From an uncultured Candidatus Melainabacteria bacterium (GTDB taxonomy: Bacteria; Cyanobacteriota; Vampirovibrionia; Gastranaerophilales; Gastranaerophilaceae): a stretch of DNA of 64,000 nucleotides. A program made the position numbers and the translations under genes. The stretch is taken from contig CAKVIN010000013.1 in assembly GCA_934754425.1 (NCBI GenBank), positions 1 through 64,000 of the forward strand, written 5' to 3'. The notes under the pieces are model-generated. The model was not told the origin of the DNA and did no database searches. It saw only the letters and a list, made by a program, of their open reading frames with translations. Positions 35,929 through 44,795 of the stretch are shown here, one piece after another; the first letter of the stretch is position 1; each line of letters begins with the position of its first letter.

Positions 35929-37042
35929 TTAATTGTACCGGCATAACCAAATACAAATAATCTTCATCAGAAACAGGCGCAAATACTGTTGCAGAAAGCG
36001 GTGAATTTAATTTTATCGCAATCTCTTCTGACTCAACTATTTTCAAGAATTCTAGAATAAATTTGTAATTAAACGCAATTGCCAAAGGCTCGCTCATATA
36101 CTTGATATCAATTTCATCCTCAGAATTACCGGCATCAGGAGAATCACCCGATAATTTTAGCGTATTATCTGCAAATTCAAACTTAACAATACTATTTTTT
36201 TCATTAACCATTACCGCAACTCGCTCTAAAGCAACTATCAAGCTTCCTTTATCAACAGTAGCTTCTTTAGGGAAAGTCTGTGGGATTAATTGATTATATT
36301 TCGGAAATTGTCCCTGCATTAGACGTGTAACAATCTTTGTCTTATCTATTGTAATAACAATTTTTTTCATCTCTTTGCAAATCTTGATTGTATCAGAGTC
36401 CGCAAGTAATGAAATCTTTGACAACTCTGATAAAACTTTTGATGAAATTAACATCTCAAAAGGTTTTTCTTCATCAGTCGAACTGTTCTTAACAACTTCT
36501 CTTACTCTAGCCAGTCTGTTACCATCTGTAGCCGCCATTTCTAATACGTTTTTGTTGACTTCACAAACAACACCGGATAACAAATTATTAGTTTCATAAC
36601 CCGCAGCCGCAGAAACAACCTCTCTTATAGCCTTCGTAAAAGGTCTGGTTTCAATCTCCATACAGTCTTCTTCTGCTATATTTTCTTCAACCTGAGGAAA
36701 TTCGTTAGCGGAAATACCAATAATATCAAACTTAGAGTTTTTACAAGTAATTGTTGCTGTAGAACCGTTTAACTCAAGATTAATCAACTCATCACTTAAT
36801 CTTGACAAAATTTCACCCAATTTCTTTGCCGGTAACGTAAACTTACCCTCGGTTTCTACATTCGCATCAATTAGCGTTATAATCGATAAATCAAAATCTG
36901 TTGCAGTTAACTTAATCTGATTAGTTCCAACTGTTTCTATCAAAACATTCGCTAAAACAGGCTGCAAACCCTTAACAACCGTAGCTCTTTCTACTATCTT
37001 TATACCATTCAACAGGTCGTCCTTATTCGCAACAAATTTCAT
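35921..37042 (-). CDS. dnaN: DNA polymerase III beta sliding clamp
   Basis: The clamp tethers polymerase to DNA. At 373 residues it has the usual three-domain length. It begins MKFVANKDDLLNGIKIVERA, contains the LPAKKLGEILSRL and GQFPKYNQLIP segments, and ends YLYLVMPVQLR, the typical C-terminal peptide. AAGGGG precedes the ATG. dnaA and recognisable DnaA boxes are absent from the adjoining sequence. Confidence 0.96.
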   Translation of the reverse strand: MKFVANKDDLLNGIKIVERATVVKGLQPVLANVLIETVGTNQIKLTATDFDLSIITLIDANVETEGKFTLPAKKLGEILSRLSDELINLELNGSTATITCKNSKFDIIGISANEFPQVEENIAEEDCMEIETRPFTKAIREVVSAAAGYETNNLLSGVVCEVNKNVLEMAATDGNRLARVREVVKNSSTDEEKPFEMLISSKVLSELSKISLLADSDTIKICKEMKKIVITIDKTKIVTRLMQGQFPKYNQLIPQTFPKEATVDKGSLIVALERVAVMVNEKNSIVKFEFADNTLKLSGDSPDAGNSEDEIDIKYMSEPLAIAFNYKFILEFLKIVESEEIAIKLNSPLSATVFAPVSDEDYLYLVMPVQLRS

Positions 37043-37107
37043 TCGATATACCCCTTAAAATACTTGTTTTACAAGGTAATTCTAATACAAATTAAATCTA
37101 ATTACAA

Positions 37108-37215
37108 GTGCTACGCACGGTACTACGTACGTAGGTATTGGGTCGGCTTCTTGGTAGAAATTACAAGATTATTTTATTAATTACCAGCTCCGCCTCAATG
37201 GTAGAACTACCGGTA
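37108..37215. repeat. Dispersed palindromic repeat, partly shared with the pabA insertion
   Basis: GTGCTACGCACG here is the exact reverse complement of a 12-mer in the pabA repeat (47191-47202). The sequence then runs through CTACGTACGTAG, and a GTAGGTATTGGGTCGGCTT segment is repeated about 75 bp on as TAGATATTGGGACGGCTT. Confidence 0.55.
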
Positions 37216-37318
37216 TAGATATTGGGACGGCTTATAGAAAGATGATTAGAGGCGAAGATGCGAAGATGCATAGGGATTTATTTAAATATGGCGCATTTTT
37301 TTGAATACAATAGTGCCA

Positions 37319-37357
37319 TGTCATTGCGAGAAAATCTATGATTTTCGTGGCAATCCA
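37319..37357. repeat. TGTCATTGCGAG...GTGGCAATCC palindromic repeat
   Basis: GAAAATC pairs with GATTTTC around a TAT loop and ATTGC pairs with GCAAT outside it. Repeats with this TGTCATTGCGAG / GGCAATCC pattern are common in many bacterial genomes. Confidence 0.65.
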
Positions 37358-37545
37358 AAATAAAAGGAAGTTTAATTCTTGACTTTTTATTTCCAAACAT
37401 TAAATCCTTACTAACAATGGCTTTGGGGTTACAAATGTAAATTATTGTAACAAAACACATAAAAACCCTAAAGTTTTTCAAAAAAATGCCGATATAAAAA
37501 ATGTAAGCAAAACCGAGAATAATTCAGGAAAGGATTTAACAGAAT

Positions 37546-37704
37546 ATGCGTATCGAAAATGAAATGTTATCAAGATTTAACAAAATTGAAGACGAAATGT
37601 CAAAAAACCAAGAAATGATACTATCTAATGAACTAGATTTTTTCTTTGACAATGTAATGGACACAGTTGTAGACTTCTTTAAAGAAGAAAGTTACGCTTG
37701 TTAA
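37546..37704 (+). CDS. Hypothetical 52-residue protein
   Basis: A small frame runs from ATG 37546 to TAA 37704 and encodes 52 residues, acidic and helical (RFNKIEDEMSKNQEM, then FFFDNVMDTVVDFFKEE). GGAAAGGA lies about 11 nt upstream and a hairpin terminator follows at 37763, so it forms a complete transcription-unit-sized package. I recognise no family. Confidence 0.5.
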   Translation: MRIENEMLSRFNKIEDEMSKNQEMILSNELDFFFDNVMDTVVDFFKEESYAC

Positions 37705-37762
37705 ATCCATAAAATGTAAGACCCAAAAATATATTTTACTCACTTTTTCTTTTTCTAATATC

Positions 37763-37786
37763 GGAGGTGGAATCCAAAACACCTCC
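37763..37786 (+). terminator. Hairpin terminator after the 52-codon gene
   Basis: GGAGGTG (37763-37769) pairs with CACCTCC (37780-37786), followed by ATTTTAATT. Confidence 0.6.
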
Positions 37787-37850
37787 ATTTTAATTGTAAA
37801 AAAATGTTAATAAAAATCAATTTTTACTAGCCAAAATACTTATTACTAAT

Positions 37851-38558
37851 ATGAAGGTTTTACGTACAATTAATCCAAATAGTAATATGTTTCAACGTGC
37901 TTATAAAAGATTGAGCACAGTTTGTTTTGACAAAGATTACACTCTACATGATATTAAAACAGAATACAGTAGGGCATAAGATTTATTTGTAGCTAATGGT
38001 CAAGCTCGTAATTTTTTCAAACAAACTCTCGGACTGACTAATCATGTTGAATCACAAGGTGATATAGGGGTGAGCGCATTATTACTTAATGAATTAAGCA
38101 AATTAGCTGTTGCATGCGGATTTAAAAAAGATGCCGAAAAATTGCTATATAGATCTATTGAAACTCATCGACAATCAAGTGATAGTCTCCATGAATTAGC
38201 TAGGATTAATGACTTAGAAATGTTATACAAAAAAGGCTATGGTAAAAAGAAGAATTTTAAAGCTCTTAGAATGAAAAAAGAATGCTGCAAAAAAGTACTC
38301 GAAAATTATGAAGAAAGCAAAAGAAATTTTTTGAGCTTTAATAAAATGCCTACTTCAATCGAAAGTGTTGCAACACAATTAGCTTATACATATGGAAGAA
38401 TTGGAGAATTATTAGGATGCAATAATGCTGTTGATGCAATCAGAGCGTTAAATAAATCAAGAATGATAAACTTACAATTAGGTAGATATCGTGCAGCTGA
38501 TTCAGCCAGATACAAAATCGAAGACATAAGAGAATTCATAAGAAGTAAATATTGGTAA
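37851..38558 (+). pseudogene. TPR-like protein gene interrupted by one in-frame TAA
   Basis: From ATG 37851 the frame encodes 42 residues, then meets TAA at 37977-37979, then stays open for another 193 codons to 38558. The downstream part from GTG 38070 (162 residues) contains TPR-like helices (NELSKLAVACGFKKDAEKL; AYTYGRIGELLGCNNAVDAI). The codons between TAA and GTG read sensibly (FVANGQARNFFKQTLGL), so the stop looks like a point mutation in a 235-residue gene rather than a true end. Re-initiation at 38070, near AAGGTG, could still yield a product. Function unknown. Confidence 0.6.
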
Positions 38559-38583
38559 ATTACACATATATTAACCAACAAAA

Positions 38584-38611
38584 AAAGACCGATTGAAAAA
38601 TCGGTCTTTTA
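38584..38611. terminator. Bidirectional terminator
   Basis: A perfect 12-bp stem (38584-38595 with 38600-38611) closed by a GAAA tetraloop and flanked by A and T runs. It serves both the TPR-like gene and ftsZ, which converge here. Confidence 0.9.
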
Positions 38612-38639
38612 CTATATACTATCTTCTACACATAAGTCT

Positions 38640-39809
38640 TTATTTACGTAAGAAATCAGGTATTTGAATGTCTGAGAAATTAGACATTGTAGGAGCTTTT
38701 GGTTGTTGAGTATTATTAAACGCTCCTGAGAAAAATTCAGCTGCACTGATTGAACGATTTTCTACTTTTTCTTCAATCGGCATTTGAGATTTCAACTCAA
38801 AACCTGTTGCAATAACCGTAATTTGAATTTCACCCTGAATATTATCATCAACGACAGCACCAATGATAACTCTTGCATCATCAAGAACTGCATCGTTAAT
38901 AATGTTTGTTGCATCAGTAACTTCGTGTAATGTCATATCAGGTCCACCTGTGATGTTAACAATAACACCAGAAGCACCATTGATAGAAGTTTCTAACAAT
39001 TGAGAATTGATAGCAATCTTTGCAGCTTCAATTGCTCTGCCTTCACCTGTTCCACGACCGATACCCATCAATGCTGAACCAGATGCAGCCATTACACTCT
39101 TAACGTCCGCAAAGTCTACGTTTATCAATCCAGGTATAGTAATGATGTCAGAAATACCTTGAACACCTCTTAAAAGAACTTCATCAACTACGATGAATGA
39201 TTCTTGAAGAGATACTCTTCTATCTACAACATCTAATAACTTGTCGTTAGGAATAACGATTAAAGCATCAACAGATTCTCTTAATCTTTCCAAACCTTGT
39301 TGAGCTTGGTTTTGTCTTCTCTTACCTTCAAATGAGAATGGTTTTGTAACAACACCAATTGTCAAAATTCCTAAATCTTTAGCTATTTTAGCAACTACAG
39401 GAGCTGCACCGGTACCTGTTCCACCGCCCATGCCGGCAGTAACGAATACCATATCTGCGCCTTCAATAGCGCTTGTAATTTCTTGTTGTGCTTCTTCTGC
39501 AGCCTTTTCACCAACTTGAGGTTCTCCGCCTGCACCAAGACCGTTTGTTAATTTAGGTCCAAGCTGTATTTTATTCTTGCAAGTTGAATAATTTAATACT
39601 TGTAAATCTGTATTCATTAACCAGAATTCAACACCTGTTAATCCTGATTTAATCATTCTGTTTACAGCGTTTCCGCCGCCACCACCAACGCCGATAACCT
39701 TGATTTTTGCAGGGCTTATACCTGGGGCTGAAGGTTGTTCCATATTATCTGATGATTGAATATTTTCAATATCTTTTCTTCCAAAAATATCTGGTCCTAA
39801 ATTGTCCAC
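38640..39809 (-). CDS. ftsZ: Cell division protein FtsZ
   Basis: The tubulin-like GTPase forms the division ring. The 389-residue protein has KIKVIGVGGGGGNAVNRM, the tubulin signature GGGTGTGAAPVVA at about 127, the T7-loop region and the C-terminal conserved peptide IQIPDFLRK that binds FtsA, ZipA or SepF partners. The start is GTG with GAGGA 7 nt upstream. Confidence 0.97.
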   Translation of the reverse strand: MDNLGPDIFGRKDIENIQSSDNMEQPSAPGISPAKIKVIGVGGGGGNAVNRMIKSGLTGVEFWLMNTDLQVLNYSTCKNKIQLGPKLTNGLGAGGEPQVGEKAAEEAQQEITSAIEGADMVFVTAGMGGGTGTGAAPVVAKIAKDLGILTIGVVTKPFSFEGKRRQNQAQQGLERLRESVDALIVIPNDKLLDVVDRRVSLQESFIVVDEVLLRGVQGISDIITIPGLINVDFADVKSVMAASGSALMGIGRGTGEGRAIEAAKIAINSQLLETSINGASGVIVNITGGPDMTLHEVTDATNIINDAVLDDARVIIGAVVDDNIQGEIQITVIATGFELKSQMPIEEKVENRSISAAEFFSGAFNNTQQPKAPTMSNFSDIQIPDFLRK

Positions 39810-39934
39810 GATTATTCCTCTTTTTTCTACTTTATCTATACTATACCACTATATTAACATACTATTTTAAATAGAAACAAATGTAAAGTTATTGGAGATA
39901 AATTTAATATAAATTTACATGACAAAACCATGTA

Positions 39935-39963
39935 TTGACTGGAATTAGAGCTTAATTTATTCT
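39935..39963 (+). promoter_or_regulatory. Promoter upstream of the three-repeat membrane protein
   Basis: TTGACT (39935-39940) and TATTCT (39958-39963) are spaced 17 bp. Transcription from here would give a leader of about 145 nt before the GTG at 40114. The rest of the 304-bp gap shows nothing further. Confidence 0.5.
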
Positions 39964-40113
39964 AGAAAATAAGTTAATTCTTTACATTTGGAGAAAATCA
40001 AAAATTAAATTAAAATATATTAAGTATGATGTGTGTAAAACAAACTTTGTTTAAGATTCATGTATAGCAAATTTATTTTTTATGTGTTTTCAATAATAAG
40101 AAAGGGATAAACC

Positions 40114-41721
40114 GTGTCAACATTTGGTGATTATAAGTCGTATAAACAGTATGAGCCATATTACGCAAATTGGAAGCAAATGCGTAATTACAAAGAAGCA
40201 CAACAAGAAAAGTTTATATCTTTACATCCGGATAAAATTAATAAAGTAGATATTCAGAAAAGCGAAGCTTTATTGCGAGCAATAGATATTATGGATGAAT
40301 ATTCACAAAAAAGAGCTGAAGACATGGAAGTTGCGACAGAAATGGTTGTCGGATATGGTTTAGAAGCTGCAATGCTTGGTGGAGGTTTATTGGGCGGTTT
40401 AGTAGGTCTTATTCCTCCTATAAAAAGTTTTTTAATTAAACAATTTGGTACAAATAAGGCTTTAAAAACTATTACGGGCATGATTCCAATGGGTTTTGGA
40501 GCTTTAGCAGGTATAGTTGCGGCATTTCCTCTTTATGCTTGGGCTGCAAAAACCGAAGTTTCCGCTTCAAGAAAAGGACGATTTGAAGCAATGCAAAAAG
40601 AACTTAAACATCCGAATGCATTTGCTATTTTAACAGATGAACAATTGATAGAAGCGCAAGAAATTGCTAAAAAAATTCCTTTAAATGACAAAAAAAATAA
40701 AAAAGAAGGGATTTTCAAAACAATTAAAAATATGGCAATAGACAGCAAAAGTTACACTCAGCAGAAAAAACAATTTGAAATTGAACTTTTGGAAGCTTCT
40801 AAGCATAAAGAAGATAAAATGACATCGGAAGAAATAGAAAACGCAAAAAAAGATCAACAATTATTAACGAAGCTTGTTGAAAAAATTGATATCGCTTCAC
40901 AGGATTATGCAGAAAATGCCGAACTTGCAACACAAACACTTTCTACATTAGCGCTAGGACTTGGGGTTTTATTTTCTCTTGGCGTTGACAAAGTTTTGAA
41001 TTTATTAAAAATTAAATCTGCTGATAAAGTAAGTATGGTTACAAAAGGATTATCAATAGCAGCGCCGATTGGTTTAAGTATTCTTGCAGCACAGATACAA
41101 AAAGAAGCTTCGAGAGTTGGAAGATTTAAGGCAAAGCAAGAATTGATGAATAATCCAGCAAAACTTGCCTATGTTTCTGATGAAGATGCAAAAACGGTTA
41201 AAGATGTTCACGTTGAAACAACAAAAAAAGAAAATATTTTTGAATTCTTTACACACGCATTCAAAGATAATAGAGAATATAAAAAATACAAAAAGATAAC
41301 TGCCCAAAAAGAAGAACGATTCTATAAGGCGCTAGAAAATATGAAATTAACTCCGGAACAAGAAAAACAAGCCAAAACATTACAAAGAAATACGTTTAAA
41401 ACCTTTAGTAAAGTTGATGAAAAATCACAAAAATATTCAGAAAGCATTGAAGCGCTCGGTCAAGCAATAGCATTACCGATAAGCCTTTTATTCACAGGTA
41501 TTGCAGCGGCATTTGGTACAAAAATGATTGCTAAAGCATTGCAGTCAAAAAATCCTGCAGAAAAAACAACTGCTTTTACTAAATACATTGGTTTAGTTGT
41601 ACTTTCGTCCATTCCATCAATTTTTGTTAATGCGATTATTACTAAAGAACAAAAAAATGCTTCAAGAATTGCTAATATGCTTGCTATTAATGAAATGCAG
41701 GATTATAGAGATTTTAGATAA
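40114..41721 (+). CDS. Membrane protein made of three tandem modules
   Basis: The 535-residue protein (GTG start, AAAGGG upstream) contains three copies of one module at about 64-176, 262-358 and 438-535. Each begins with a helix rich in SQ-x-Y/R-x-E, has two hydrophobic segments forming a membrane hairpin, and ends with an (E/K)-x-(S/N)ASR motif: VSASRKGRF, KEASRVGRF, KNASRIANM. Charged linkers separate them. There is no signal peptide. Function and family are unknown to me; such repeats suggest internal duplication and perhaps a pore or scaffold. Confidence 0.75.
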   Translation: MSTFGDYKSYKQYEPYYANWKQMRNYKEAQQEKFISLHPDKINKVDIQKSEALLRAIDIMDEYSQKRAEDMEVATEMVVGYGLEAAMLGGGLLGGLVGLIPPIKSFLIKQFGTNKALKTITGMIPMGFGALAGIVAAFPLYAWAAKTEVSASRKGRFEAMQKELKHPNAFAILTDEQLIEAQEIAKKIPLNDKKNKKEGIFKTIKNMAIDSKSYTQQKKQFEIELLEASKHKEDKMTSEEIENAKKDQQLLTKLVEKIDIASQDYAENAELATQTLSTLALGLGVLFSLGVDKVLNLLKIKSADKVSMVTKGLSIAAPIGLSILAAQIQKEASRVGRFKAKQELMNNPAKLAYVSDEDAKTVKDVHVETTKKENIFEFFTHAFKDNREYKKYKKITAQKEERFYKALENMKLTPEQEKQAKTLQRNTFKTFSKVDEKSQKYSESIEALGQAIALPISLLFTGIAAAFGTKMIAKALQSKNPAEKTTAFTKYIGLVVLSSIPSIFVNAIITKEQKNASRIANMLAINEMQDYRDFR

Positions 41722-41786
41722 GTTTTTGAAAAAAATAAAAATTGATTTAAGAACATGAAATTTTACACGCACACTTCCCAAAATTA

Positions 41787-41814
41787 TTGATTTCATTTTG
41801 AGAATTGTTATAAT
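41787..41814 (+). promoter_or_regulatory. Promoter giving a leaderless mRNA for 41821
   Basis: TTGATT (41787-41792) and TATAAT (41809-41814, preceded by TGT) are spaced 16 bp. The ATG follows after exactly 6 nt, without a Shine-Dalgarno sequence. Confidence 0.65.
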
Positions 41815-41820
41815 TAGAAT

Positions 41821-42924
41821 ATGGACGGCTTTAGCATTGGTAAAATTTTAGCACATTTACGAAACCCTGAAATATATTTGAAAAAACTCAAACAGGATGT
41901 AGTAAATACAAATACAGGATTTAATACAGCTTTATCCCAGCCAAAACCTAATATTGTTCAAAACAGTATTCAATCAACGGCAGCTCTTATGCAACAAATA
42001 CAAATGAACCAACTGGCTAGTATGGATAGAGCCGTATATATTAGAAATTTGTTGGGATTGCCTCAAACACTCGACAATTTGTTGATGGCAACTCAAAATC
42101 CAAATAGTCCGTTGAGTAATACATCTTTGATTTTAAATGATTTGAATGAAGAGTTATTAAAAAATCAAAAAATGATTGCAGAAATTTTTGATGAGAATTC
42201 TGAAATTTTGCCAAACCAACAAATAGTTCAAAATCAAGTAGCTTCTAAAGATGCAATTGCATTATTTTTTAGTGGAATGATACACATGCCTGCAATTTCA
42301 GAAGCTATTTTAAAAAACAGTAAGCAAGCAGTTGCAAATTTAATTATAGCAATGGCTTCAGCTTCTAAAAACGGCATGACGAATGAACAAATTCGTGACA
42401 CACTGGGAATTATAAATTCTTGTATCGCAATGGCAGAATCTAATAATCCGGCTCAAACTTTAAAGAGTTTGATGTTGTTATATTTACCTTGGCTTCCGCT
42501 AAATGAAGGAGTTGGATTTGATTTAGAAGTTACAACTCCGGAAGGTGAAAATGAATCAAATGACTCAAAATTAACAGTTTTAATCCAAACAAAAAATTTT
42601 GGTAATGTTAAAGGAGTTTTCACACTTACAACTTCTAATTCTGTTGATGTTTATATATTGTGTGCAGAAGGATTTCCTAAAAAAACTTTACAAAAAAGTC
42701 TTATGGAAGAAAGTTCTTCGCACGCTATGAATACAACAATTGATATCGAAGCGGTTGAGCCTAAAAACAAAGAAAAATCAGAAGTTCAAGAAGCAAAAGT
42801 AAATCTTTCTGCCACAAATGAAATGAATCCTTATTTGCTTTTAATGGCGCACGCTTTTATCAGAAATACTATTTTTATTGATTCTAATGCAATTGTAGAA
42901 GAAGAAAATGACACTAATTCTTAA
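41821..42924 (+). CDS. FliK-like (hook-length control type) C-terminal domain protein
   Basis: The 367-residue protein has a Gln/Asn-rich N-terminal half. A C-terminal domain (about 225-310) has LPWLPLNEGVGFDLEV, then VLIQTKNFGNVKGVFTL and a SNSVDVYILCAEG strand. This strand pattern (LPL...G..LEV / L-x(3)-T-x-NLG-x-V) resembles the FliK C-terminal fold of flagellar hook-length regulators. No flagellar gene is nearby, so it may be a stray flagellar gene or an unrelated protein using the fold. It overlaps the convergent MetE-like gene by 11 bp. Confidence 0.55.
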   Translation: MDGFSIGKILAHLRNPEIYLKKLKQDVVNTNTGFNTALSQPKPNIVQNSIQSTAALMQQIQMNQLASMDRAVYIRNLLGLPQTLDNLLMATQNPNSPLSNTSLILNDLNEELLKNQKMIAEIFDENSEILPNQQIVQNQVASKDAIALFFSGMIHMPAISEAILKNSKQAVANLIIAMASASKNGMTNEQIRDTLGIINSCIAMAESNNPAQTLKSLMLLYLPWLPLNEGVGFDLEVTTPEGENESNDSKLTVLIQTKNFGNVKGVFTLTTSNSVDVYILCAEGFPKKTLQKSLMEESSSHAMNTTIDIEAVEPKNKEKSEVQEAKVNLSATNEMNPYLLLMAHAFIRNTIFIDSNAIVEEENDTNS

Positions 42925-43972
42925 CCGGTATTCTTTTTGCAACTTGACTTGATAATATTAAAGCTTTTTCTGCAAAAATTATTGGCAAATGATTCAAACT
43001 ACCTTGAATAGATATCATCGCATGGTTATAAACCAAGCGTTCACTAGCACCCGCAATTATCAATCCTTCAAATGTTTTAAACAATCTATCAAGTATACGT
43101 TCAACAGACAAATCCTTGACTATTTTTTCATTCATAACCGGTATTATACCCCAATTAATCCTTCCGCCTTTTGCAAGAAATTCGTTAACTTTATCTGCAA
43201 TAATATTCAAATTATTCGGATTATTATACGCATCAAATGAAATTATATTTGCACCGGCTTCGATAGGTATTTTCCAATCACACTTTTCAAAACATTGAAT
43301 ACCTGCATAAGCACCTGTTTCTTGAATTTTAGAAATAACTTTATTAAACATATTAATAATTATATCTCTTGTTATTTCCTCATTATTACGTATAATTTCC
43401 CCAGCTTTATACAAAAGTGGTTCTTCTAAGATAATCACCGGACGAGTATCAGGTGACACCTTGATTATTTCTTTTATTATCCACAATGCACGTATACTAA
43501 TTGCTTGAATAATAAATTTTCTATAAAATTTATCAAGAATCAATGGAGATTTATCCGATTTTAAAAGAGTTAATGATGTAGAAAATGGTCCCATTAAGTT
43601 AACAACAGTTTCTTTAGGCTTTATTCTTTCTACAATTTGCAAATATTTTGATAAGAAAAATGTATTAAATCCAAAATGATCAATATTTTCAATTGTTGGA
43701 TTGTTAAATGTTGAATCTAAAAACAAAAATTCAGATTTATAATGATCAGCATCATCATCAAACAAAACTTTTTTCCCATTAAAACTAATACCAGGCAAAT
43801 TATTTAATGTTCTATATAATACTGAATCTTCTGATGATGCTAAAGGTAAGTTTGCAAGATACGGTATGTCTTCAAAAAGTTTAACAATCATTTTTGTAGC
43901 AGCTTTGTCAGTATCATACGGTAAATCACCCACGGGCAAACATTTTGAAATCTTTTTAACATGTGTATGCAT
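42914..43972 (-). CDS. MetE/UroD-superfamily TIM-barrel protein
   Basis: The 352-residue protein resembles the C-terminal catalytic domain of cobalamin-independent methionine synthase and uroporphyrinogen decarboxylase: SKCLPVGDLPYDTDKAA at the start, VVNLMGPFSTSLTL, VIILEEPLLY (acidic pair), and GIIPVMNEKIV. The usual zinc-binding His/Cys set is not obvious, although IQCFEK could contribute. It may be a methyltransferase or a corrinoid-linked protein. The first ATG overlaps a TATAATG sequence and has only a weak ribosome binding site. Confidence 0.7.
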   Translation of the reverse strand: MHTHVKKISKCLPVGDLPYDTDKAATKMIVKLFEDIPYLANLPLASSEDSVLYRTLNNLPGISFNGKKVLFDDDADHYKSEFLFLDSTFNNPTIENIDHFGFNTFFLSKYLQIVERIKPKETVVNLMGPFSTSLTLLKSDKSPLILDKFYRKFIIQAISIRALWIIKEIIKVSPDTRPVIILEEPLLYKAGEIIRNNEEITRDIIINMFNKVISKIQETGAYAGIQCFEKCDWKIPIEAGANIISFDAYNNPNNLNIIADKVNEFLAKGGRINWGIIPVMNEKIVKDLSVERILDRLFKTFEGLIIAGASERLVYNHAMISIQGSLNHLPIIFAEKALILSSQVAKRIPVKN

Positions 43973-44013
43973 TATACAAGCTCTTTCTTTTGTTTAAAAA
44001 TACAACATTAAAA

Positions 44014-44048
44014 AAAACGTGCCGTTATATATTTTGTCGGCACGTTTT
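44014..44048 (-). terminator. Terminator of rplI
   Basis: A perfect 11-bp stem (44014-44024 with 44038-44048); on the minus strand it is followed by a T-run. Confidence 0.85.
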
Positions 44049-44062
44049 TGTTTAAATTTTAA

Positions 44063-44557
44063 CTACGCTTCAGCTTCTTCTGTTTCTTCTACGTGTTCTT
44101 TAACAACTTCTGAAGCTGTAACTACAACTTTTAATTCAGTTTTAACTTTTGAAGTCAATTTGATTAACATTGTGTATTCACCGATTTTATTGATAGGAGC
44201 GTTCAATGAAACAGTTTTTCTATCAATTTCAATGTTTGATTTTTCTTTTAATTCTTCGCACAATTTTTTAGTTGTAATTGTACCGAATAATTTTCCGCTT
44301 TCACCAGCTTTTGCAGATAATTCAATAGAACCGATTTTTTCGATTTGTTCTGCTTTAGCTAAAGCTTCTTGATGTAATTTTTCTTGTTTTGCTCTTAATC
44401 TTGCAATATTTTGTTCTCTGTTTTTAAGAGCACCTTCTGTTGCGATTTCTGCATAATTTTTTGGAATAAGATAGTTTCTTGCATAACCATCTTTAACATT
44501 TACTAAGTCACCAGCTTCACCGATGTTTTGAACTTCTTTTTTCAATATTACTTGCAT
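44063..44557 (-). CDS. rplI: 50S ribosomal protein L9
   Basis: The 164-residue protein begins MQVILKKEVQNIGEAGDLV with KDGYARNYLIPKNYA, the classic L9 N-terminal RNA-binding domain, then a long connecting helix and a C-terminal domain (GSIELSAKAGESGKLFGTITTK). The C-terminus has an extra acidic tail of about 15 residues. AAAGGAG precedes the ATG. Confidence 0.96.
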   Translation of the reverse strand: MQVILKKEVQNIGEAGDLVNVKDGYARNYLIPKNYAEIATEGALKNREQNIARLRAKQEKLHQEALAKAEQIEKIGSIELSAKAGESGKLFGTITTKKLCEELKEKSNIEIDRKTVSLNAPINKIGEYTMLIKLTSKVKTELKVVVTASEVVKEHVEETEEAEA

Positions 44558-44694
44558 TCTTTTTTCTCCTTTAACTATTATTGGGCTAGTATAGTTCTTA
44601 TATTACCCGAAAAAACATGAATTGTCGAGCCCCCATGCACTTTCATTTCAAAATTTGTGTAGATTTGTTACAAAGAGTTTTGTTTACAAAACTT

Positions 44695-44759
44695 CACATT
44701 TTAATAAAAAAAGGCAATTTTTCATGTTCATCTGACTTTATATATATACCTAGGATATC
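44695..44759 (+). promoter_or_regulatory. Shared upstream element, copy 2
   Basis: CACATTTTAATAAAAAAAGG, then CAATTTTTCAT, 9 variable bases, ACTTTATAT and CTAGGATATC. The first and last parts match 20229 in the same register; the first part matches 28034. TATAT is a plausible -10. Confidence 0.6.
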
Positions 44760-44795
44760 AAAAGTCACTACATTTTAATAAAGGAGATGCAATTT

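Larger units (their letters stand above)
37043..37545. other. Repeat-rich gap upstream of dnaN
   Basis: This 500-bp stretch holds no convincing gene. It contains two related palindromic modules (37108-37215) and a separate inverted repeat at 37319. A 67-codon reading frame on the minus strand covers the repeats and is probably not a gene. Confidence 0.5.

Noticed and set aside
37278..37481. 67-codon reading frame on the minus strand near the dnaN gap
   Set aside because: It runs across a known type of palindromic repeat and lacks a ribosome binding site, so it is probably not a gene.
37043..37545. Replication origin next to dnaN
   Set aside because: No DnaA-box consensus or AT-rich 13-mer array was found, and dnaA is not adjacent.
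43960..43980. Leaderless start for the MetE/UroD-like gene at TATAATG
   Set aside because: The -10 hexamer overlaps the ATG itself, so transcription would start downstream of the start codon.
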